The notes below the pieces were generated by a model. It ran no database searches. It had not been told where the DNA came from and saw nothing but the letters and a program-made list of their open reading frames with translations. Of a stretch of 64,000 bases of DNA, positions 50,683-60,266 are shown piece by piece. Origin of the DNA: an uncultured Lactobacillus sp. Its GTDB lineage: Bacteria; Bacillota; Bacilli; Lactobacillales; Lactobacillaceae. The stretch's first letter is position 1, and every line of letters begins with the position of its first letter. The translations under genes were made by a program, and so were the position numbers. The stretch spans positions 22,494 through 86,493 of the forward strand of contig CAJUNC010000013.1 in NCBI GenBank assembly GCA_910587695.1, read 5' to 3'.

Positions 50683-51813
50683 TTATTCATTTTTTAGTGC
50701 CTTAACTAAACGATCCAAGAAGTTTCCTTCATCAGCAACTTCATCGCCCGAAGCTTCTGCAAAAGCCTTCAATGCGATCTTTTGTTGTTTATTTAGACTC
50801 TTTGGTGTTTGAACTTTCACTGTGACACGTTCATCACCATTACCTGTTCCATGCAATCTCGGTGCACCTTTACCACGTAAGCGGAATGTCGTTCCCGTTT
50901 GCGTTCCAGCCGGGATCTTCAACTTAACATCTCCGTGAACAGTCTTAACAGGGATCTCAGCCCCTAAGGTAGCCTGCACAAATGTGATCGGTTGTTCTAA
51001 ATAGATCTCAGAGCCATCACGCTTAAAGGTATCACTTGGTGCAACATTAAAGACGATAAATAGATCGCCGTATGGACCACCATTTACCCCAGCTTCACCT
51101 TGGCCTTGCAAACGCATTTGATTGCCATCTTCGACCCCTGCTGGCACTTTGACTTCGACTGCATGCTTCTTACGGATATGACCGGAACCATGACATGTAG
51201 TACACTTTTCTTTGATCTCTTTTCCAGTACCACCACAGACATCACATTCTTGTTGTGTCATGATACGACCAAGTGGGGTTTGACGCTCAACTTGGACAAA
51301 GCCACGACCACCACAATGTGAACAAGTCACAGGTGATGTTCCTGGTTTAGCACCAGTGCCGTTACATGTGTCGCAATCTTCTTCACGAGTATATTCAATT
51401 TCAGTCGTCTTACCAAAAATTGCTTCTTCAAAGGTCAAGTTCATTTCATATTGCAGATCACGTCCTTGACGTGGCGCTGTTCGTGAACGGCTAGCACCGC
51501 CACCACCAAAGAATGAACTGAAAATATCGTCAAAACCGCCGAAGCCACCTTCAAAGCCGCCACCACCAAAGCCTTGCCCAGCACCGCCAAAGCCTTGAGC
51601 TCCAGTTGAGCCAAATTGATCAAATTGAGCCTTTTTCTGCGGGTCACTTAAAATCTCATAAGCATCGTTTATCTCTTTGAATTTTTCTTCTGCCCCAGCT
51701 TCATGGTTTAGGTCAGGGTGATACTTCTTCGATAGTTTGCGATAAGCGCGCTTGATCTCATCAGTAGATGCATCTTTGGAAATACCTAAGACATCATAAG
51801 GATTCTTTTCCAT
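50683..51813 (-). CDS. dnaJ: Chaperone DnaJ (Hsp40)
   Basis: Co-chaperone that stimulates DnaK ATPase and delivers substrates. The 376 residues show the J-domain with HPD (KKYHPDLNHEAG near 32), and a G/F-rich stretch (about 75-110). Four CxxCxGxG zinc repeats (CDTCNGTGAKPG, CSHCGGRGF, CDVCGGTGKE, CTTCHGSG; about 145-210) and the C-terminal substrate domain follow. It is the last gene of hrcA-grpE-dnaK-dnaJ, but a terminator-like hairpin stands between it and dnaK, so its expression may be lower. Confidence 0.97.
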   Translation of the reverse strand: MEKNPYDVLGISKDASTDEIKRAYRKLSKKYHPDLNHEAGAEEKFKEINDAYEILSDPQKKAQFDQFGSTGAQGFGGAGQGFGGGGFEGGFGGFDDIFSSFFGGGGASRSRTAPRQGRDLQYEMNLTFEEAIFGKTTEIEYTREEDCDTCNGTGAKPGTSPVTCSHCGGRGFVQVERQTPLGRIMTQQECDVCGGTGKEIKEKCTTCHGSGHIRKKHAVEVKVPAGVEDGNQMRLQGQGEAGVNGGPYGDLFIVFNVAPSDTFKRDGSEIYLEQPITFVQATLGAEIPVKTVHGDVKLKIPAGTQTGTTFRLRGKGAPRLHGTGNGDERVTVKVQTPKSLNKQQKIALKAFAEASGDEVADEGNFLDRLVKALKNE

Positions 51814-51884
51814 GTTTCTCCTCCAAATAATTGGTTATTTGCCGTGCAATTACACTTAAATTTAGATTAACATAACTGCTTAAA

Positions 51885-51925
51885 AATAAAAAGCCAAAGT
51901 CCACAAAGGGCCTTTGACTTTTCAT
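51885..51925 (-). terminator. Hairpin/terminator between dnaK and dnaJ
   Basis: GTCAAAGGCCC and GGACTTTGGC pair imperfectly on the minus strand, followed by TTTTTATTTTT. Likely partial termination after dnaK. Confidence 0.75.
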
Positions 51926-51941
51926 TTAGCCATTGTAACGA

Positions 51942-53786
51942 TTATTTATCGTCAGGATCGACTTCTTTAAAGTCGCCATCTACTGTGTTATCATCAGCAG
52001 CGTTGTTTTCGCTAGCGGATGCACCATCAGCTTGAGCTTGGCCTTGAGCTTGTTGTGCTTGTTGGTAAAGTTTGACTGACACATCTTGGATGATCTTTGT
52101 CAAATCATCTTTCTTAGCTTTCATGTCTTCAATGTTATTTTCTTCTTGAGCTTTCTTCAATGCATCACGTGCATCTTCAGCTTTCTTCACTTCGTCATCA
52201 GACACTTTGCCTTTGATCTCTTCTAATGTCTTATCTGTTTGGAAGAGCAATTGATCTACTTCGTTGCGTAGGTCAACTTCTTCTTTACGCTTCTTATCAG
52301 CTTCTTCATTTTCCTTAGCTTCCTTGACCATACGATCGATCTCCTCGTCGGATAGACCAGATGAACTCTTGATCGTGATCTTTTGTTCTTTGTTAGTTCC
52401 AAGATCTTTAGCAGATACATTTACGATACCGTTCTTGTCGATATCAAATGTAACTTGGATCTGAGGAACACCACGTGGAGCTGCTGGAATATCTGTTAAT
52501 TGGAAACGACCTAAAGTCTTGTTGTCAGCTGCCATTGGACGTTCACCTTGTAAAACGTGAATATCAACAGCTGGTTGGTTATCAGCAGCAGTTGAGAAGA
52601 CTTGTGACTTAGAAGTTGGGATCGTCGTATTGCGATCGATCAATTTTGTAAAGACGCCACCCATTGTTTCGATACCAAGTGATAATGGGGTAACATCAAG
52701 TAAAACAACGTCTTTAACATCACCAGTGATGACCCCACCTTGAATAGCTGCCCCTAAAGCAACAGCTTCATCAGGGTTAACAGATTCGTTTGGTGTATGA
52801 CCAGTTTCAGCTTTAACAGCTTCCTTAACTGCAGGAATACGTGTTGAACCACCAACTAAGATGACTTCATCAATGTCAGCATTTGTTAGACCAGCATCTT
52901 GTAAAGCATTACGTACAGGGATCTTAGTTCTTTCGATCAAATCATGTGTCAATTCATTGAACTTAGCACGTGTTAAAGTTGTTTCTAAGTGCAATGGACC
53001 AGCTTCACCTGCTGTGATGAATGGCAAGGAGATCTGTGCAGAAGTTACACCAGAAAGGTCTTTTTTAGCCTTTTCAGCAGCATCTTTAAGACGTTGCATT
53101 GCCATCTTATCAGTTGAAAGATCAATACCATGTTCTTTCTTGAATTCTGCTACTAACCAATCGATGATCTTGTTATCAAAGTCATCCCCACCAAGGTTGG
53201 TATCACCGTTTGTAGAAAGCACTTGGAAGACACCGTCGCCAAGTTCAAGGATGGAAACGTCAAATGTACCACCACCAAGGTCAAAGACCAAAACTTTTTC
53301 ATCTTTGTCTTGCTTGTCCAAACCATAAGCTAAAGCAGCTGCTGTTGGTTCGTTAACGATACGTTCAACTTTCAAACCAGCGATCTTACCAGCATCTTTA
53401 GTAGCTTGACGTTGTGAGTCATTGAAATAAGCTGGAACTGTGATAACAGCTTGAGTAACTTCTTCACCTAAGTAGCTTTCAGCATATTCTTTGATATATT
53501 GCAAGATCATTGCTGAAATTTCTTGTGGTGTGTATTCTTTACCTTCGATATCTACTGTATAACCTGCTTCGCCCATGTGACGTTTGATCGAGCTGATCGT
53601 ATTTGGGTTAGTGATCGCTTGACGTTTAGCCACTTCACCAACTTGAGTTTCACCATTTTTAAATGAAACAACAGATGGAGTTGTCCGGTTACCTTCTGGA
53701 TTTGTAATAATTTTTGCTTCTTTACCTTCAAGAACAGCAACTGCTGAGTTGGTTGTCCCAAGGTCAATACCAATGATTTTTGACAT
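51942..53786 (-). CDS. dnaK: Chaperone DnaK (Hsp70)
   Basis: ATP-driven chaperone. The 614 residues contain the nucleotide-binding start IGIDLGTTNSAVAVLEG, VFDLGGGTFDVSILELG near 168, VLLDVTPLSLGIETMGG near 365, and a substrate-binding domain with a helical lid. A QAQGQAQADGAS tail ends in FKEVDPDDK. The insert-free N-terminal domain is typical of Gram-positive DnaK. Strong codon bias is expected of a highly expressed gene. Confidence 0.98.
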   Translation of the reverse strand: MSKIIGIDLGTTNSAVAVLEGKEAKIITNPEGNRTTPSVVSFKNGETQVGEVAKRQAITNPNTISSIKRHMGEAGYTVDIEGKEYTPQEISAMILQYIKEYAESYLGEEVTQAVITVPAYFNDSQRQATKDAGKIAGLKVERIVNEPTAAALAYGLDKQDKDEKVLVFDLGGGTFDVSILELGDGVFQVLSTNGDTNLGGDDFDNKIIDWLVAEFKKEHGIDLSTDKMAMQRLKDAAEKAKKDLSGVTSAQISLPFITAGEAGPLHLETTLTRAKFNELTHDLIERTKIPVRNALQDAGLTNADIDEVILVGGSTRIPAVKEAVKAETGHTPNESVNPDEAVALGAAIQGGVITGDVKDVVLLDVTPLSLGIETMGGVFTKLIDRNTTIPTSKSQVFSTAADNQPAVDIHVLQGERPMAADNKTLGRFQLTDIPAAPRGVPQIQVTFDIDKNGIVNVSAKDLGTNKEQKITIKSSSGLSDEEIDRMVKEAKENEEADKKRKEEVDLRNEVDQLLFQTDKTLEEIKGKVSDDEVKKAEDARDALKKAQEENNIEDMKAKKDDLTKIIQDVSVKLYQQAQQAQGQAQADGASASENNAADDNTVDGDFKEVDPDDK

Positions 53787-53809
53787 TAAAAATTCACCCT
53801 TTTACAAAA

Positions 53810-54385
53810 TTATTGTGCGACAACGACCATTGCTGGACGTAAGACGCGATCTTTTAACATATAGCCCTCTTGTAAGACTTGAACGATCGTTTCAGGTGCT
53901 TGCCCTTCTTCGACCGGCACTGACTTGACCGCTTGATGTTTTGTCGGATCAAATTCTTCACCCAACGAAGCGATCTTTGTCACATCATTACTTTGCAAGG
54001 CCTTATCGAGATCTCTTGCAACGATCTCGATCCCTTGCTTGAGCTGTTTTGAACCAGCATCTTCAACTTCTGTTTGCAAGGCACGCGTCAAATTATCAAC
54101 AACTGGTAAAATATCACGTGCTAGATCTTGACCTTCATAACGAAGAAGTTGCTCTTGTTCTTTTTTGAAACGCTTAGTCATGTTCGCCATTTCTGCTTCT
54201 GAACGGTAATAGCGATCTTCTAATTCATCATATTTTTTTTGCAGTTCAGTTAACTGATCAGTCAAAGCCGTGACTTCATCAACAGCTTCTTCTTTCTTTG
54301 GATCATCCACTGAATCATTTTTTACTTCAGTTTCATCCGGTGCTGTTTGCTCTGCTGCAGCATTTTTGATCTCTTCTTCTGCCAC
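53810..54385 (-). CDS. grpE: Nucleotide exchange factor GrpE
   Basis: Releases ADP from DnaK. The 191 residues have a long acidic N-terminal tail and coiled coil (TDQLTELQKKYDELEDRYYRSEAEMANMTKRFKKEQEQL). A beta-domain with EEFDPTKHQAVKSVPVE and GYMLKDRVLRPAMVVVAQ closes it. Second gene of the hrcA operon. Confidence 0.97.
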   Translation of the reverse strand: MAEEEIKNAAAEQTAPDETEVKNDSVDDPKKEEAVDEVTALTDQLTELQKKYDELEDRYYRSEAEMANMTKRFKKEQEQLLRYEGQDLARDILPVVDNLTRALQTEVEDAGSKQLKQGIEIVARDLDKALQSNDVTKIASLGEEFDPTKHQAVKSVPVEEGQAPETIVQVLQEGYMLKDRVLRPAMVVVAQ

Positions 54386-54414
54386 ATCAACACCCCTTTT
54401 CCTATAAAATTAAT

Positions 54415-55443
54415 TTAAAACTTTTGATAATAATCGTTTATCCTCTTAGTCAGTTCATCACGAAAAACAGTGATCAGACCGATCATTTTTGAATACGGCA
54501 TATTTGTCGGACCTAGGATCGCGATCGTCCCCTGTCCATGGTTACCGTCATCAAAAGTAGCTGAGATCAAGCTATAGTTTTGTAACAAAATACTTGGTAA
54601 TTCATCACCCAACTTAACGGAGATCCCATTTTTAGATGGATCCACCAAACTGCCGATCCCTTGAGTTTGATCAACTAGAGAATATAGCGACTTTATCTGT
54701 TCAAGTGAGGCATCTTTGGAAAAATCCAAAAGATTCATCTTACCCCCTACATAAACCTGTTCCTTAGCTGCACGATTCAAGATATTCCCAAAAACATCAA
54801 TGAAACCAGCAGGTTGATGTAAGTAACGGTTCAAAAGGGGCAAACATTCATTAAGCCTGACGATCACCTGTCTTAGTGGTAGACCAACGACTCTATCATT
54901 GATCAGACGGATAACAGCTTCGAGTTCACTGCCACTTATCCCACTTGGCATCGTAAACGTCTGACTCTCAACGGTACCGTCACTTGTCACCAAAATCACC
55001 ATTACCTGTTGATTGCCAAGCTCTACAAGTCTAAAACCCTCTAAGCGTAGATCCTTAGCTTCAGGTTTGAGCGAAATAGCAGTGTAACTTGTCAAATCGG
55101 ATAAGATCTTAGCTGAAGTAGCTAGGATCTCATCGATCTTCTGAAATTCATTTCCAAAAGAGTTGCGAATATCATGCAAAGCATTACGATCAAGTTTGCT
55201 AGGTTTCATCAAATTATCGACATAATATCGATACCCCTTAAGTGAAGGGATCCTCCCTGAACTTGAATGTTCCTTTGCAATATATCCTTGCTGTTCGAGA
55301 ACCGCCATCTCATTGCGAATGGTCGCTGAACTCACATGGACCGGTAATTGTTGTTGTAAAGTCTTCGATCCGATCGGCTGCCCCGCTTCTGTATAATTGC
55401 GGATCACAGCTTCAAGGATCAATAACTGTCGCTCAGTCAACAC
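54415..55443 (-). CDS. hrcA: Heat-inducible transcription repressor HrcA
   Basis: Binds CIRCE operators and needs GroEL to stay active. The protein starts LTERQLLILEAVIRNYTEAGQPIGSKTL (winged helix, residues 1-75), with SSATIRNEMAVLEQQGYI. A GAF-like dimerisation domain follows. I chose GTG 55443 (342 residues) because AGAGGTGATC stands just upstream and relatives begin MLTERQ; a longer frame to 55464 would run into the CIRCE element. First gene of the operon. Confidence 0.95.
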   Translation of the reverse strand: MLTERQLLILEAVIRNYTEAGQPIGSKTLQQQLPVHVSSATIRNEMAVLEQQGYIAKEHSSSGRIPSLKGYRYYVDNLMKPSKLDRNALHDIRNSFGNEFQKIDEILATSAKILSDLTSYTAISLKPEAKDLRLEGFRLVELGNQQVMVILVTSDGTVESQTFTMPSGISGSELEAVIRLINDRVVGLPLRQVIVRLNECLPLLNRYLHQPAGFIDVFGNILNRAAKEQVYVGGKMNLLDFSKDASLEQIKSLYSLVDQTQGIGSLVDPSKNGISVKLGDELPSILLQNYSLISATFDDGNHGQGTIAILGPTNMPYSKMIGLITVFRDELTKRINDYYQKF

Positions 55444-55457
55444 TACGATCACCTCTT

Positions 55458-55484
55458 TTAGCACTTAACACTATGGAGTGCTAA
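55458..55484. promoter_or_regulatory. CIRCE element 1
   Basis: TTAGCACTT, a 9-nt spacer, then GAGTGCTAA; one mismatch to the 9-9-9 consensus. It covers the initial transcribed region of hrcA. Confidence 0.95.
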
Positions 55485-55494
55485 GTCAATTATT

Positions 55495-55523
55495 AATATA
55501 CACAACTCTTAGCAATCTGTCAA
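55495..55523 (-). promoter_or_regulatory. Sigma-A promoter of the hrcA operon
   Basis: Minus-strand TTGACA (55518-55523), a 17-bp spacer and TATATT (55495-55500). The -35 lies inside the spacer of CIRCE element 2, and CIRCE element 1 is just downstream of the -10. Confidence 0.92.
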
Positions 55524-55535
55524 GCAGAGTGCTAA
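55509..55535. promoter_or_regulatory. CIRCE element 2
   Basis: TTAGCAATC, a 9-nt spacer, then GAGTGCTAA; one mismatch in the first arm. It overlaps the -35 box and also the ribF stop codon. Confidence 0.88.
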
Positions 55536-56479
55536 TTTTCATTTTGAACATTGAGCAACGCTTCAGAATGCCGTTTATCAGCCTCTAATTGTACGACTAA
55601 TTCAGTGATACTATTAAATTTCACCATTGGCCGCAAATAATTTTTCCAATAGACCGTTACTTTTTTGCCATAGACCATCGCAGAAAAATCAAAGAGATTT
55701 ACTTCTAATGTCTTAGCTAGATCATCACCAAAAGTTTCATTATGACCGATCGAAGCCATTCCTTGGTATCGTTTACCATCCAATTCTACTTCAACAGCAT
55801 AGACCCCTACTGCTGGCAATTGTTTGTAAGAACTCGTTTCAATGTTCAAAGTTGGAAAACCTATCTGCCGGCCACGTTCAAAGCCATGTACCACTGTCCC
55901 AGTCGTTTGGTAATCATAACCTAAATAGTGAGCTGCAAGTTCGACTTTGCCACTCGCTAAAGCTTCCCTGATCCCAGTCGAACCAACTTTTTCATCTTCT
56001 TTTAGTAGCTCGACAGTCTGGATCTCGAATCTATTTTTAGCATACTTAGGCAAATTTTTCATATTAGCGACTGTATGGGGCCCATATGTGTAATCACTGC
56101 CAGCAGTTATCCCTACTGCATTTAGACCTACGACATATTTATCGATAAATTCTTGGGGCTTTAAATACGCAAGCTTTTCGTCAAATTTGACCACATAAGC
56201 AATATCTGCTCCAAATTTTTCAAATAATGATAATTTTTCGGTGATCGTCGTCAAATATTGGATCTTTTGCGGATCACGATGCTGAAAAATAGCACTGGGA
56301 TGCCGATCAAAAGTCATCACAGCTAGCTTGACACCCATTTTTTTTGCTTGTTGTTTAGCTGCCTTGATCACGGCTTGATGTCCACGATGGACTCCATCAA
56401 AAAAACCTAGTGCTAAGACGATCCTTCCTGAATAGATCTCACTTTTAGCATACGGTTCAGCTAATTCAATAACTTTCAT
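55532..56479 (-). CDS. ribF: Bifunctional riboflavin kinase/FAD synthetase
   Basis: Converts riboflavin to FMN and FAD. The 315 residues contain the N-terminal adenylyltransferase with ALGFFDGVHRGHQAVI near 28 and GSDYTYGPHTVANMKNLP near 125. The C-terminal flavokinase has GFERGRQIGFPTLNIE near 200 and GVYAVEVELDGKRYQGMASIG near 224. It follows truB by 5 bp. Its stop codon lies within CIRCE element 2. Confidence 0.96.
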   Translation of the reverse strand: MKVIELAEPYAKSEIYSGRIVLALGFFDGVHRGHQAVIKAAKQQAKKMGVKLAVMTFDRHPSAIFQHRDPQKIQYLTTITEKLSLFEKFGADIAYVVKFDEKLAYLKPQEFIDKYVVGLNAVGITAGSDYTYGPHTVANMKNLPKYAKNRFEIQTVELLKEDEKVGSTGIREALASGKVELAAHYLGYDYQTTGTVVHGFERGRQIGFPTLNIETSSYKQLPAVGVYAVEVELDGKRYQGMASIGHNETFGDDLAKTLEVNLFDFSAMVYGKKVTVYWKNYLRPMVKFNSITELVVQLEADKRHSEALLNVQNEN

Positions 56480-56484
56480 CTCTG

Positions 56485-57399
56485 TTACCCTCTTTGAGTT
56501 AGATCAAGCATTTGCTCTGAACGAAAAACATCTTTTTTGTCATCATAATAATAAAGCGCCCGTGCTTTATCACCATACATCAACAAGATCTTTGACGTCT
56601 TATCTTTAAAAATATTTGCTGGTAAAAAACCACCATTTTGAACCTTTTGCCACTGTTGTTCAGTCAGGATAACTTTCGGATAGCTTCGAAAAGCATATTC
56701 AAGTGGATAAAGGTAAGTCTCTAGTTCTTCTGGAGTGGCATTAGTCAGCTGTTCAAGGGTCACACTCTTCTTTAGATCAAAGCCCCCACTTTGCAGACGG
56801 GTCAGATCTGACATTACAGCTGGTACGCCTAAAATTTCGCCTAGATCTAACGCTAAAGTCCGGACATAAGTTCCTTTACCACAACCGACTTCAAAATAAA
56901 GCGTTTGTTGTTTTTTAGCTACATCATATGTGCTTGGTTTAGTCTGCTTAAAATAATCGACTGTGATCTTTCTTTTGGGGCGTTCAACACTTTGCCCGGC
57001 ACGTGCGTATTCGTAGAGCCGCTTACCATCGACCTTGACTGCAGAATACATCGGCGGGGTCTGAATTATCTCACCTGTCAGCTGTACCATTGCTTGATCG
57101 ATCTGTTCTTGACTAAAAGGTCGTTCGATAGCTTTTTTAGCAATAACTTCACCATCAAGATCTTCAGTTTCTGTTGAAAAGCCTAAAATTATCTCACCTT
57201 TATAAACTTTTCCCGAAGCCATCAAGTAATTGACTGCCTTAGTTGCTCTACCGATACAGATCGGTAAAACACCATCAACATTGGGATCAAGTGTACCACT
57301 ATGCCCAACTTTACGTGTTTTAAAAATTTTCCGGCATTTAAAAACTGCATCGTGGCTCGTCATACCACGATCTTTATTCAAAGGAAGGATCCCGTCCAT
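56485..57399 (-). CDS. truB: tRNA pseudouridine(55) synthase
   Basis: Makes pseudouridine 55 in the T-loop of tRNAs. The 304 residues start MDGILPLNKDRGMTSHD and show the catalytic aspartate in HSGTLDPNVDGVLPICIGRATKAV near 37. Further on are the GKVYKGEIILGFSTETEDLDGE and GTYVRTLALDLG motifs and a PUA-like C-terminus. A terminator separates it from rbfA; truB-ribF are read as a pair. Confidence 0.96.
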   Translation of the reverse strand: MDGILPLNKDRGMTSHDAVFKCRKIFKTRKVGHSGTLDPNVDGVLPICIGRATKAVNYLMASGKVYKGEIILGFSTETEDLDGEVIAKKAIERPFSQEQIDQAMVQLTGEIIQTPPMYSAVKVDGKRLYEYARAGQSVERPKRKITVDYFKQTKPSTYDVAKKQQTLYFEVGCGKGTYVRTLALDLGEILGVPAVMSDLTRLQSGGFDLKKSVTLEQLTNATPEELETYLYPLEYAFRSYPKVILTEQQWQKVQNGGFLPANIFKDKTSKILLMYGDKARALYYYDDKKDVFRSEQMLDLTQRG

Positions 57400-57416
57400 T
57401 TTTTACCTCTCTTTTC

Positions 57417-57457
57417 TAAAAAAAGAAGCTAGAAAAATTTTTCCAGCTTCTTTTTAT
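57417..57457 (-). terminator. Terminator between rbfA and truB
   Basis: AAGAAGCTGGAAAA pairs with TTCTAGCTTCTT, followed by TTTTT on the minus strand. It would end the rimP-to-rbfA transcript. Confidence 0.88.
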
Positions 57458-57485
57458 CTACACATAATTTTTAAATCATGATCGA

Positions 57486-57851
57486 TCAATAAGGATTACT
57501 TTCTTGCTGGTGTAGCTTACTTAAAAGCTCATCGATATGATCACCGTAACGTACTGATTCATCCCGTTCAAACTTAATTTCAGGCGTTACATAAATACGC
57601 AAGCGTTGGCCCAATTCACGCCTGATCAAACCTGTTGCTTTATCTAAACCGATCTGTGTTTTCTCAGCATCAGAAGCCAAATTAGATAATGTACTGTAGT
57701 AGATCGTTGCATGTTGCAAGTCACCTGTCACTTCTACACCCGTGATCGTCACGCCTTGTACTCGAGGATCACGCACACGCTTAGTCAAAATGTCATTGAC
57801 TTCCCTTTGGATCTCTTGTGATAACCGACCCACACGATAATGTTGTGCCAT
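57486..57851 (-). CDS. rbfA: 30S ribosome-binding factor RbfA
   Basis: A KH-like cold-shock factor for 16S rRNA 5' end maturation. The 121 residues include the start YRVGRLSQEIQREVNDIL, VTITGVEVTGDLQHATIYYS and the C-terminal IKFERDESVRYGDHIDELL. Standard place after infB. Confidence 0.97.
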   Translation of the reverse strand: MAQHYRVGRLSQEIQREVNDILTKRVRDPRVQGVTITGVEVTGDLQHATIYYSTLSNLASDAEKTQIGLDKATGLIRRELGQRLRIYVTPEIKFERDESVRYGDHIDELLSKLHQQESNPY

Positions 57852-57875
57852 TCAAATTCCTCCTCAAATCAAATA

Positions 57876-60194
57876 TTAGTCTTGTGGAACTTCTTCCATC
57901 ACGTAAGCTTCAATACGATCGCCTACTTTGATATCATTGTATTTTTCGATCATCAGACCACATTCGTAACCTTGTTTTACTTGTTTAACGTCATCTTTGA
58001 AACGCTTAAGTGAAGCAAGTTTACCTTCATAGATCACGATACCATCACGGATAACGCGGACACCACTATCACGTTGGATATGACCATCTGTGACATAGCC
58101 CCCACCGATCGTACCTAACTTAGATACTTTATAAGTTTCACGAATTTCAACTTCACCGATGACTTTTTCTTCAAAGACTGGTTCTAACATACCCTTCATC
58201 GCAGTTTCAACTTCATCGATCGCCTTATAGATAACGTTGTGTAAGCGAATGTCGACCTTATCACTTTCAGCTTGGAGCTTAGCTTGTGGGGTCGGGCGTA
58301 CATTGAAACCGATGATGATAGCATTTGAAGCTTCAGCCAAGGTAACATCAGATTCATTGATCGCACCAACCGCTTGGTGAATGATATTTACTCGAACACC
58401 TTCAACGTCGATCTTCTTAAAGCTTTGTGCTAAAGCTTCAGCTGAACCTTGCACATCGGCTTTGATGATCAGATCAACTTCTTTTAGATCCCCTTCTTTT
58501 AAGGTATCAAACAAGTTATCTAAGGTCACATGCGTCGTTTGGTTGCGTTCTTTGATCAAGGCACGTTTAGCACGTTCTTCACCAGCAGCCCGTGCTGTCT
58601 TTTCATCATCAAATGTAATGAAACGATCACCAGAATCAGGAACATCGTTTAGACCTGTGATCTCAACTGGAGTCGCTGGAGTTGCTTTCTTGATCGAACG
58701 ACCACGAGCATCAGTCATTGTCCGCACACGGCCAAAGGTGTTACCCACAACGATCGGATCACCAACATGTAATGTACCATGTTGCACGAGTAATGATGCA
58801 ACAGAGCCCTTACCTTTATCTAGACGAGCTTCGATAACTGAACCTGCACCATGTTGCTTAGCGTTGGCTTTCAATTCGAGCATTTCAGCTTCAAGTAAGA
58901 TCATATCGAGCAATTCTTCTAAGTTCTTATTGAATTTAGCTGAGATCTCAACGAAGATCGTATCGCCACCCCAACTTTCAGGGATCAATTCATACTCTGA
59001 TAATTGTTCCATGACGTGGTTTGGATTAGCGCCTGGTTTATCGATCTTATTGACCGCAACGATGATCGGTACATTAGCAGCCTTAGCGTGGTTGATAGCT
59101 TCGATCGTTTGTGGCATCACGCCGTCATCAGCGGCAACGACTAAGACAGTGATATCAGTGATATCTGCCCCGCGAGCCCGCATGTTAGTGAAGGCAGCGT
59201 GTCCTGGTGTATCCAAGAATGTGATCGTTTTGCCTGAGTGACGCACTTGGTAAGCACCGATATGTTGCGTGATACCACCAGCTTCGCCAGCTGTAACATT
59301 GGTATGACGTAATTTATCCAATAACGTTGTCTTACCATGGTCAACGTGACCCATGATCGTTACAACTGGTGGACGTGAAGTCAAATTATCTTGATTATTT
59401 TGTTCTTCTTCAAAGAATTTATCGATATCAGCTACGTCAACTTCGATTTTTTCTTCTGCCTTGATACCGTAATCAGCTGCCAAGATCTCGATCGTATCTT
59501 TATCAAGGGATTGGTTTTGGTTGACCATAACACCCATCATAAATAACTTCTTGATGATCTCAGCTGGCTCACGGTGGATCTTTTTAGCAATATCTGCCAC
59601 GTTCATACCGACTGTATAGACCAAAACTTCTGGCAATGGCTTGTTTTTACGTGGAGGAACTGCTGGTTTATTGTTCTTTTGATTGAACTTCTTATTTTTG
59701 TTTTTCTTGTTCTTTTTATTGAACTTATGGTTGTTATTATTCCCGCCAAAGCGATTGTTTGAAAACTTATTTTTCTTTTGGTTGTTGTTTTGGCTATTGC
59801 CTTGGGAATTATTGCCACGATGTTTTGTGTTATTCGCGTTATTATTATTGTTGTTGTTTTTTTCCATACGCTTCCCTGAATGCCTTTCATTATTTCTTTG
59901 TGCGGATGCTTGATTTTGATGCTTAGAATGATTAGTATTCCGCGCATTTTGGGAGTTTTTGTTTACAGCAACATTTTGTTTTTTCTCGCTGTTTTCTTTT
60001 TTAGGAGTCGCCTGCTGTTGTGAACTAGATTTAACTGGTTTAACAAATGAAGCTTTAACTTTAGCTTCAGCAGCTTGGTCTAAAGATGACATATGGTTGC
60101 CAACTTTAAAACCATTTTTCTTTGCAACTTCAATTACTTCTTTGTTGCTAACGTTTAATTCCTTAGCCAGTTCATAAATCCTTTTTTTACTCAT
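57876..60194 (-). CDS. infB: Translation initiation factor IF-2
   Basis: A GTPase that brings initiator tRNA to the 30S subunit. From ATG 60194 (772 residues), preceded by AAGGAGAGTG. The N-terminal IF2_N module (KKRIYELAKELNVSNKEVIEVAKKNG) is followed by a low-complexity stretch of about 130 residues dominated by N, K, Q and G (about 55-190) and a second IF2_N module. The G domain has G1 GHVDHGKTTLLDKLRH near 280, DTPGHAAFT and NKIDKP. Domains II-IV follow. Frame upstream of 60194 is not coding. Confidence 0.97.
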   Translation of the reverse strand: MSKKRIYELAKELNVSNKEVIEVAKKNGFKVGNHMSSLDQAAEAKVKASFVKPVKSSSQQQATPKKENSEKKQNVAVNKNSQNARNTNHSKHQNQASAQRNNERHSGKRMEKNNNNNNNANNTKHRGNNSQGNSQNNNQKKNKFSNNRFGGNNNNHKFNKKNKKNKNKKFNQKNNKPAVPPRKNKPLPEVLVYTVGMNVADIAKKIHREPAEIIKKLFMMGVMVNQNQSLDKDTIEILAADYGIKAEEKIEVDVADIDKFFEEEQNNQDNLTSRPPVVTIMGHVDHGKTTLLDKLRHTNVTAGEAGGITQHIGAYQVRHSGKTITFLDTPGHAAFTNMRARGADITDITVLVVAADDGVMPQTIEAINHAKAANVPIIVAVNKIDKPGANPNHVMEQLSEYELIPESWGGDTIFVEISAKFNKNLEELLDMILLEAEMLELKANAKQHGAGSVIEARLDKGKGSVASLLVQHGTLHVGDPIVVGNTFGRVRTMTDARGRSIKKATPATPVEITGLNDVPDSGDRFITFDDEKTARAAGEERAKRALIKERNQTTHVTLDNLFDTLKEGDLKEVDLIIKADVQGSAEALAQSFKKIDVEGVRVNIIHQAVGAINESDVTLAEASNAIIIGFNVRPTPQAKLQAESDKVDIRLHNVIYKAIDEVETAMKGMLEPVFEEKVIGEVEIRETYKVSKLGTIGGGYVTDGHIQRDSGVRVIRDGIVIYEGKLASLKRFKDDVKQVKQGYECGLMIEKYNDIKVGDRIEAYVMEEVPQD

Positions 60195-60266
60195 GACTTC
60201 ACTCTCCTTATTTTCAAGAATACACACCTACTCGATCCCTGATCAAATAAGCTCTGTACTCTTCGA

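Noticed and set aside
58381..59241. 286-codon plus-strand open frame opposite infB
   Set aside because: It is the antisense shadow of the conserved infB G-domain and has no ribosome binding site or protein-like features.
59574..59947. Frames on both strands over the low-complexity part of infB
   Set aside because: They result from the N/K-rich codons of IF-2 and have no independent signals.
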